A stretch of DNA of 64,000 nt, taken from assembly GCA_038243605.1 (NCBI GenBank), contig JBBSQX010000001.1:186001-250000 (forward strand). The letters are read 5' to 3'. The DNA comes from Terrimesophilobacter sp038243605. GTDB taxonomy: Bacteria; Actinomycetota; Actinomycetes; Actinomycetales; Microbacteriaceae. Positions 58,763-64,000 of this stretch are shown here, piece by piece (position 1 is the first letter of the stretch; every line of letters starts with the position of its first letter). The notes under the pieces are model-generated. The model was not told the origin of the DNA and searched no databases. It saw nothing but the letters and a program-made list of their open reading frames with translations. A program made the position numbers and the translations under genes.

Positions 58763-60727
58763 GTGGTGCCGAGGCTTGTGAAAATCGCTGGGCCAGCCTT
58801 GCTGCTGGTCGTCGCCCTGCTATCCCTTCTCATTGCCCTTCGCTTCGGGGGCGGAGCTGAGGCGCCAGGCCTTGCGGATCCGGGGGCCGCCGTGCGGTTC
58901 GGTCTTCCCATCGCACAGTTGTTGTTCAACATTGGGGCCGCCGGAACCCTGGGGGCTCTTGTTCTCGCGTGCTTCGCGCTGGACTCGTCAAAGCCGGAAT
59001 TCAACGCCACACTCGACTTCGCTGCGGGAGCCGCCGCGTTCTGGACGATCGCCGCCGCCGCGACCGGTTTCTTGACGTTCATGAGTGTGTTCCTGCAGCC
59101 CGTCACGTTCGACGACCGGTTTGGTCAGCTATTCGGCAACTACCTCACGAACATCCCTCTTGGCCAGGCTTCGCTCGTGAGCACACTTGTTCCCGCCATC
59201 ACCACGGTGTTGTGCTTCGCCGTGCGTAACCAGACGGGGCTATTCTTCGTCACCGTTTTTTCGGCAGTCGGACTTGTTCCGATGGCGTTGCAAGGGCATG
59301 CGGCAGGCTCAGCGGACCACGCTCAGGCGGTGAGCAGTTTGGGTTTGCACGTTGTCTTCGCCGCTATTTGGCTTGGAGGGCTCCTGATGCTCGTCGGAAC
59401 GCGGCGAACGCTGGAGGGCGGGCGTCTTGGCCCCGTGCTCAGCCGCTACTCGACAATTGCGTTGATGTGTTTCGTAATCGTGGCCGCCTCCGGCATCGCG
59501 AACGCGTCGCTACGCGTGGGAACGCTCGAGAACCTCGGCACCCCCTACGGCATCCTCGTTGTCGTCAAAGTTCTTGCACTTGGGGCATTAGGTGTTTTTG
59601 GACTTATTCAGCGTCGATTCCTGATCGGACGCATTAAAGAGAAAAAGAGCGGAGCGCACGGCTATTTCTGGTGGTTTGTTGCGGCGGAACTCGCCTTCAT
59701 GGGGCTCGCTTCTGGTGTTGCGGCGGCGCTCGCCCGCACGAGAACGCCCATTCCGGAAGAACTCGTCACCACCACTCCCGCACTGATTCTCACCGGAGAA
59801 CCACTGCCCACCGAACTCACGCCCCTCCGATTTATCACGGAGTGGAAGTTCGACATCCTGTGGATTGTGGTCGTGGGCTTTCTCGCCTTCTTCTACCTCG
59901 CAGGTGTGTGGCGGCTCCACCGCCGCGGAGACCGGTGGCCGGTTCTGCGAACAATTTCGTGGCTCGCAGGGCTCGCGGGGCTTTTCTACATCACCAACGG
60001 CGGTGTGAACGTATACGAGCAATACCTGTTTAGTGCACACATGCTCGCACACATGGTGTTGGGGATGGGGATTCCCGTTCTTCTCGTGCCCGGTGCGCCG
60101 GTGACACTTGCCCTGCGTGCCATCCGAAAACGCAAGGATGGCAGCCGTGGAATGCGGGAGTGGATACTGATCGGCGTGCATTCGCGTATTGCGGCATTCT
60201 TCTCCCGGCCGCTCGTGGCCGCCATTTTCTTCACCGCGTCGCTGTGGGGGTTCTACTATTCCCCGCTCTTCAGGTGGGCCGCCGAAGACCACATCGGTCA
60301 CACGTTCATGATCGTGCACTTTCTCGCGACCGGATATCTGCTGGTGCTGACCCTGATCGGAATCGATCCGATGCCGTACAAGGCACCATATGCGATTCGA
60401 CTGCTCGTACTTTTGGGCACCATGGCATTCCACGCGTTCTTCGGGTTGACGTTGATGATTGGCGACAACCTGCTCGCTGCTGATTGGTATGGGGCCATGG
60501 GCCGAACGTGGGGCCCGAGCGCGATAGCGGATCAGCAGATCGGCGGCGGGATCGCCTGGAGCATCGGTGAGATCCCCACTCTTGTGTTGGCGATCTCTGT
60601 CGTCATCATGTGGGCGCGAAGCGACTCGGTGCTCGCGAGACGACTTGACCGTAAGGCGGATCGTGACGGTGATGCCGACCGCACCGACTACAACGAGATG
60701 CTACAGAAGCTCCAAAACCAGCCGTAG
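58763..60727 (+). CDS. CopD-CtaG fusion: copper-handling / cytochrome c oxidase assembly membrane protein
   Basis: A 654-residue polytopic protein with about 16 membrane helices. The N-terminal half (about 1-310) resembles CopD copper-import domains (GLHVVFAAIWLGGLLML with a membrane His). The C-terminal half (about 350-640) matches caa3-type CtaG (NGGVNVYEQYLFSAHMLAHM, WSIGEIPTLVLA), which helps deliver copper to cytochrome oxidase. The fusion is common in actinobacteria. A -10 box TAGGCT (58754-58759) puts the transcript start at the second GTG (58766), so the true start may be 58766. Confidence 0.9.
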   Translation: MVPRLVKIAGPALLLVVALLSLLIALRFGGGAEAPGLADPGAAVRFGLPIAQLLFNIGAAGTLGALVLACFALDSSKPEFNATLDFAAGAAAFWTIAAAATGFLTFMSVFLQPVTFDDRFGQLFGNYLTNIPLGQASLVSTLVPAITTVLCFAVRNQTGLFFVTVFSAVGLVPMALQGHAAGSADHAQAVSSLGLHVVFAAIWLGGLLMLVGTRRTLEGGRLGPVLSRYSTIALMCFVIVAASGIANASLRVGTLENLGTPYGILVVVKVLALGALGVFGLIQRRFLIGRIKEKKSGAHGYFWWFVAAELAFMGLASGVAAALARTRTPIPEELVTTTPALILTGEPLPTELTPLRFITEWKFDILWIVVVGFLAFFYLAGVWRLHRRGDRWPVLRTISWLAGLAGLFYITNGGVNVYEQYLFSAHMLAHMVLGMGIPVLLVPGAPVTLALRAIRKRKDGSRGMREWILIGVHSRIAAFFSRPLVAAIFFTASLWGFYYSPLFRWAAEDHIGHTFMIVHFLATGYLLVLTLIGIDPMPYKAPYAIRLLVLLGTMAFHAFFGLTLMIGDNLLAADWYGAMGRTWGPSAIADQQIGGGIAWSIGEIPTLVLAISVVIMWARSDSVLARRLDRKADRDGDADRTDYNEMLQKLQNQP

Positions 60728-60749
60728 AACCTCGGCTGCTGGGCGTTGA

Positions 60750-61745
60750 CTACTGCTGGACGTCGATCCGGTCTCCGTTGATCACCATGATCCAGCTCAC
60801 AGCAAACGGTACGTCTTCATCAAACGTTGAGAGGCTTCCATCAAAATAGGAGCGAACATCAACGGTGAGATGTGCGGTGGCCGGTGCCTCGGGGATAACC
60901 CACGATCCGGGATCGTTGCCCGGTTCGATCGTCACAACAGGGTACGTCGACAGTGACCAGGTTGGGGTGCTCTCAACCTGGTTATAGATCGCCTGGCCGA
61001 ACGGACATCCGGTGGGAAACAAAACCTCGCTCGTAGTGCAGTTGTCGAGAAACTCGTCTACTTGCTTCTGGATCGAGGTGACAAAGTGGCGAGACGCTTG
61101 GATGTCGAGATTGGCTGTCACCGTGCTACCCGGTTTTGTGACGACGGTTCTCAGTGGCGTGGCGGTGAGGTAACCGGAATCGTGCGTGAGTGTGAAAGTA
61201 CCGGGCGTGAGCACTTGATAGCTGTTCGCGACGCTCGCACCAAGTGGTGAAACCAGGTTGATTCCGTTCACGTTAAACGAGGCGTCGTGCAGAGGTGTCA
61301 CCTGCAACTCGCTGACGGGGCTCACCAGAAAAGACCAAGTCGAAAACACACCGAAACGCTTGCCACCCGCCAGCACCTGAAAGGTTCCTCTGGCTGGCAT
61401 CCCGTTGAGCGTTGCCTCGTAGCTGACCAGATGAACGCCGCTGCCTTGGTCTATGTCGGAGGTGATGCTCACCTCGTCGATGGGGCCGAGGGCCTCTGCG
61501 GTGAGAAGTTCAGCACTCGCACCGACAAACTTGATGACGCCTGGGGTAGAAAGCGCTTCGTCAATATCTCCACGCTGGAGAGCCTGCACGTACGAGTTGG
61601 CGAAGCCACCAGCACTAAAAACGGTGGAATTGAGGCTGAGCACGGTAAGAGCAAACGCGCCGATCAGTGCGACGAAAAGTGCCAACCAAATAACCACGAT
61701 GTGCTGAAGAGAGTGCTCTGGCGCCTCTTCTGCGTCGGTTGACAT
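60750..61745 (-). CDS. Membrane-anchored extracytoplasmic protein, unknown function
   Basis: A 331-residue protein with a short cytoplasmic start, one membrane helix (about 18-40) and a large extracytoplasmic region with two Cys about 11 residues apart (NCTTSEVLFPTGCPFG) that could form a disulfide. Residues 45-140 look like a lipoprotein-type or NTF2-like domain, but I cannot name a family. TAGGAT on the minus strand (61752-61757) lies 6 nt before the ATG, so leaderless. It stands beside the CopD-CtaG gene, convergent after 22 nt. Confidence 0.8.
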   Translation of the reverse strand: MSTDAEEAPEHSLQHIVVIWLALFVALIGAFALTVLSLNSTVFSAGGFANSYVQALQRGDIDEALSTPGVIKFVGASAELLTAEALGPIDEVSITSDIDQGSGVHLVSYEATLNGMPARGTFQVLAGGKRFGVFSTWSFLVSPVSELQVTPLHDASFNVNGINLVSPLGASVANSYQVLTPGTFTLTHDSGYLTATPLRTVVTKPGSTVTANLDIQASRHFVTSIQKQVDEFLDNCTTSEVLFPTGCPFGQAIYNQVESTPTWSLSTYPVVTIEPGNDPGSWVIPEAPATAHLTVDVRSYFDGSLSTFDEDVPFAVSWIMVINGDRIDVQQ

Positions 61746-61860
61746 GCCCCAATCCTAAGCTCGCGCACCTGTGGACACGGTTCTTGACCGCACCACGACG
61801 CGGTAGATTGGATTTTCCATTGACACGCCTGGGCCGGCATCCGAGAAGTGAAGGACCCCC

Positions 61861-63150
61861 GTGACCACGCTCGAACTCTCCGCCGAACAGGCCGCAGTGT
61901 TCGCGACGATTGAGGGCACGCGCGAGAACATTTTCGTCACCGGCCGAGCTGGCACCGGAAAGTCGACACTTCTCAACCACCTTTCATGGAACACGTCCAA
62001 GCAGTTGGTGATTTCTGCCCCCACTGGGGTTGCTGCGCTGAACGTGGGCGGGCAGACCATTCACTCCCTGTTTCGGCTGCCGATTGGGGTCATCGCCGAT
62101 CACAACATTGACCAGAATCCGGCGCTTCGCAAACTGTTGAACACGATCGACACTCTCGTGATCGACGAAGTATCCATGGTTAATGCCGACCTGCTGGATG
62201 CGATTGATCGCAGTCTGCGTCAGGCGCGACAACGCCCCCACGACGCCTTCGGCGGAGTTCAGGTGGTGCTTTTTGGCGACCCGTACCAGTTGGCACCCGT
62301 GCCAGGTGATGCTGACGAGCGTGCGTACTTTGAAGACCAGTACCGCTCCATGTGGTTCTTTGATGCCAAGGTGTGGAACGAAACGGACCTGCGTATTTTC
62401 GAGTTGAATACCATTCACCGCCAGCACGAAGAAGAGTTTAAGATCATGTTGAACGCTGTGCGGCACGGCACTGTGACGGCCGAGATCGCTGGCCGACTCA
62501 ACGAGGTGGGCGCGCGCCCCGCGCCGCGAGAAGAAGCAATCACTCTGGCCACACGCAACGACACGGTGAATCGAATCAACGCTGCTGAGCTCGCGAAGCT
62601 CCCGGGCAGAGCGCGCACGGCGCGCGCGGAAGTGAGTGGCGATTTTGGTGGCAGAGCCTTCCCCGCGGATGAATCGCTCGAGCTCAAAGTCGGGGCACGC
62701 GTGATGTTTTTACGCAATGACCCAGACCAACGATGGGTGAATGGCACGGTCGGCACGGTGAGCAAAATCGAGTCGACAGTTTACGTCGACGTTGACGGCG
62801 AAACCCACAAGGTGGAGCCAACGGTGTGGGAGAAGTACAAGTATTCGTACTCGGCGGCAACCAAACAGCTGACGCGCAACATTGTGGCCGAATTCACGCA
62901 GTTTCCGCTCAGGCTCGCGTGGGCGGTCACCATCCACAAGTCGCAGGGTAAAACGTATGACCGTGCAATCGTTGACCTCGGGCAACGCTCCTTTGCGCCG
63001 GGGCAGACCTATGTGGCGCTGAGCCGCATAAGTGAGCTCGACGGGTTGTACCTCAGCAGGCCGCTTCGGCCATCCGACATCATTGTGGATGAGAACGTGA
63101 AGCGTTTCATGTCGAACGTCACACCGATCCCTGGGATCGAAGCTTCATAG
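61861..63150 (+). CDS. PIF1-like AAA helicase
   Basis: A 429-residue superfamily 1B helicase: Walker A GRAGTGKSTLLNHL, Walker B VIDEVSMVNADLLD, a QLAPV motif III, and a C-terminal UvrD_C_2 segment AVTIHKSQGKTYDRAIVDLG. PIF1-like helicases unwind G-quadruplexes and forks; RecD2-like roles are also possible. It lacks extra N- or C-terminal domains. GTG start with AAGGA seven bases upstream. Confidence 0.88.
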   Translation: MTTLELSAEQAAVFATIEGTRENIFVTGRAGTGKSTLLNHLSWNTSKQLVISAPTGVAALNVGGQTIHSLFRLPIGVIADHNIDQNPALRKLLNTIDTLVIDEVSMVNADLLDAIDRSLRQARQRPHDAFGGVQVVLFGDPYQLAPVPGDADERAYFEDQYRSMWFFDAKVWNETDLRIFELNTIHRQHEEEFKIMLNAVRHGTVTAEIAGRLNEVGARPAPREEAITLATRNDTVNRINAAELAKLPGRARTARAEVSGDFGGRAFPADESLELKVGARVMFLRNDPDQRWVNGTVGTVSKIESTVYVDVDGETHKVEPTVWEKYKYSYSAATKQLTRNIVAEFTQFPLRLAWAVTIHKSQGKTYDRAIVDLGQRSFAPGQTYVALSRISELDGLYLSRPLRPSDIIVDENVKRFMSNVTPIPGIEAS

Positions 63151-63181
63151 GATCTCGCCAGCCCGCCGGTCACTTGTGTGA

Positions 63182-63823
63182 CTACGCAGCAGCCTTCGCC
63201 GCAGAGAGATCCTGGAACACTTCGGTGTTGAGACGGTAGGCGACCATGACCTCGTCGATCACACGCTCGCGCTCGTCGTCATCCCAGTCGACAGAGTTGA
63301 GCTGTTCGCGGTAGATGTCTTTGAACGCGGTCGGGTCGGCAATCTCGTCGAACAGGTAGAAACCTATCCCGTTCGTGTCAAAACCGAAGCGCTTCTGCAT
63401 CACCTTGTAAATGTGCTGGCCACCGGAGAGGTCGCCGAGGTAGCGCGTGTAGTGGTGGGCGATGAATCCGCCCGTCCATCCGGTGATCTCGTGGATGCGA
63501 TCAACGTAACGCAGGGTCGATGGCAGTGGTGCGCTGCTGGAGGGCCAGTCAGGACCGACCAGAAAATCGAGGTCTGCAACGAGGGCGGGGATGCGGGTCA
63601 GATGCGGCGTGATGAAACGACTCGCTACCGGGTCGGCGGTCATGGTCACTGCGGCAGCCTCGAGTGCCTCATAGATGTAGTAATGCTGAACGACGAGGGC
63701 GATATAGTCTTCGCGCGAACCCTTGCCGCTCATGAGGTCGTGCATAAAAGTGGCACCCTCTGCGTGGCCGTGAGTCGTGCGGGTTCGCTCGCGCAGTGCA
63801 TCGGAAAAAGCAGTGACAGACAC
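63182..63823 (-). CDS. hmuO: Heme oxygenase (biliverdin-producing)
   Basis: A 213-residue heme oxygenase that opens heme to release iron, CO and biliverdin. The heme-ligand His is in RTTHGHAEG near residue 20, and the distal helix motif HHYTRYLGDLSGGQ is intact. GTG start at 63823. An IdeR/DtxR box lies 24 nt upstream, so it should be induced at low iron. No heme importer is adjacent in the window. Confidence 0.93.
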   Translation of the reverse strand: MSVTAFSDALRERTRTTHGHAEGATFMHDLMSGKGSREDYIALVVQHYYIYEALEAAAVTMTADPVASRFITPHLTRIPALVADLDFLVGPDWPSSSAPLPSTLRYVDRIHEITGWTGGFIAHHYTRYLGDLSGGQHIYKVMQKRFGFDTNGIGFYLFDEIADPTAFKDIYREQLNSVDWDDDERERVIDEVMVAYRLNTEVFQDLSAAKAAA

Positions 63824-63846
63824 AGGGGGCTCGCTTCGATTGCTGG

Positions 63847-63865
63847 TAAGGTCACCCTAACCTTA
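63847..63865. promoter_or_regulatory. DtxR/IdeR iron box before hmuO
   Basis: TAAGGTCACCCTAACCTTA matches the actinobacterial iron-box consensus (TTAGGTTAGGCTAACCTAA) at about 15 of 19 positions when read on the minus strand. It lies 24-42 nt before the heme oxygenase start. Confidence 0.8.
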
Positions 63866-63894
63866 CTCGAGAAGACCTCGGATGTGTAGAAAGG

Positions 63895-64000
63895 TTAACC
63901 GTGTGCGCGCGGGGCAATCCCAAGCTTCGCGCAGGCCGTGTCGTAGAGCACGACAACTTCACGTCGAATCTCGGGCCTCGCACTGATCTCGTTCGACCAC
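63895..64000 (-). CDS. Partial protein, C-terminus only (runs off right edge)
   Basis: The minus strand is open from the right edge to a TAA at 63895-63897. The last residues include EIRREVVVLYDTACAKLG and end IAPRAHG. I cannot assign a family from this fragment. It reads towards hmuO, and the iron box is in the gap between them. Confidence 0.45.
   Translation of the reverse strand, partial: WSNEISARPEIRREVVVLYDTACAKLGIAPRAHG

Noticed and set aside
59588..60433. 281-codon minus-strand frame opposite the CopD-CtaG gene
   Set aside because: Arg/Glu/His-rich shadow translation with no hydrophobic core or motif.

Overview
The window is a chromosomal origin region from an actinobacterium of moderate GC content, most likely a member of the Microbacteriaceae. 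The evidence is the order of conserved genes (fhaA-fhaB-pstP-rodA-pbpA-pknA-pknB, trpG, class E sortase, crgA, rhomboid, ppiA, gyrA-gyrB, dciA-recF-gnd-dnaN-dnaA, rpmH-rnpA-yidD-yidC-jag-rsmG-parA-parB, trxA-trxB-murJ-DUF6049, pcnA, ino1, rpsF-ssb-rpsR-rplI-dnaB). Frequent GTG starts and many leaderless promoters fit the same group. I cannot name the species.

Layout. 1-4.4 kb is a copper module: the edge of an ArsR-like regulator, a DUF6153-like remnant, a SHOCT protein, a Tat-exported multicopper oxidase and a CopB-type P1B ATPase. The ATPase promoter carries a palindrome like a CsoR operator. 4.4-17.4 kb holds tRNA-Leu and the cell-growth signalling operon (FHA proteins, phosphatase, RodA, PBP, two Ser/Thr kinases), followed by trpG, a 52-residue membrane protein, a sortase, CrgA, a rhomboid protease and cyclophilin. 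17.4-18.4 kb has tRNA-Ala and tRNA-Ile, separated by a palindromic element and a heptamer tandem repeat. 18-28.7 kb is the leftward replication block (gyrA to dnaA), with oriC between dnaN and dnaA. 28.9-34 kb is the rightward block rpmH to parB, with two parS sites. 34-42 kb holds an aminotransferase, thioredoxin genes, MurJ, DUF6049, the CCA-adding enzyme and inositol-phosphate synthase. 43-47 kb is the rpsF-ssb-rpsR-rplI-dnaB block, with an S6:S18-type leader and a DnaA-box cluster before dnaB. 47-52.8 kb has small membrane proteins, purB, a WXG100-like protein with an alpha/beta hydrolase, a holin-like protein and hisC. 52.8-58.7 kb is a zinc section: znuA-znuC-znuB, zur, an F420-type oxidoreductase, the cysteine-poor ribosomal proteins rpmB-rpmG-rpsN, and hup. 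58.7-64 kb holds a CopD-CtaG fusion, a secreted protein of unknown function, a PIF1-like helicase, heme oxygenase with an iron box, and a truncated gene.

The genes form recognisable working groups: initiation and segregation of replication (dnaA, dnaN, dciA, dnaB, gyrAB, parABS), growth and division control (pknA/B, pstP, FHA proteins, rodA/pbpA, crgA, murJ), membrane protein insertion (yidC/yidD) and metal homeostasis for copper, zinc and iron. I found no CRISPR array, rRNA operon, insertion sequence or prophage.

The less expected items are: DnaA-box groups outside oriC at about 15.3 and 45.3 kb; a hairpin element in two copies whose pairing survives sequence change; a parS site that contains the parA start codon; a WXG100-like/hydrolase gene pair; a structured leader before rpmB; and at least nine promoters that place the start codon at the predicted transcript 5' end.
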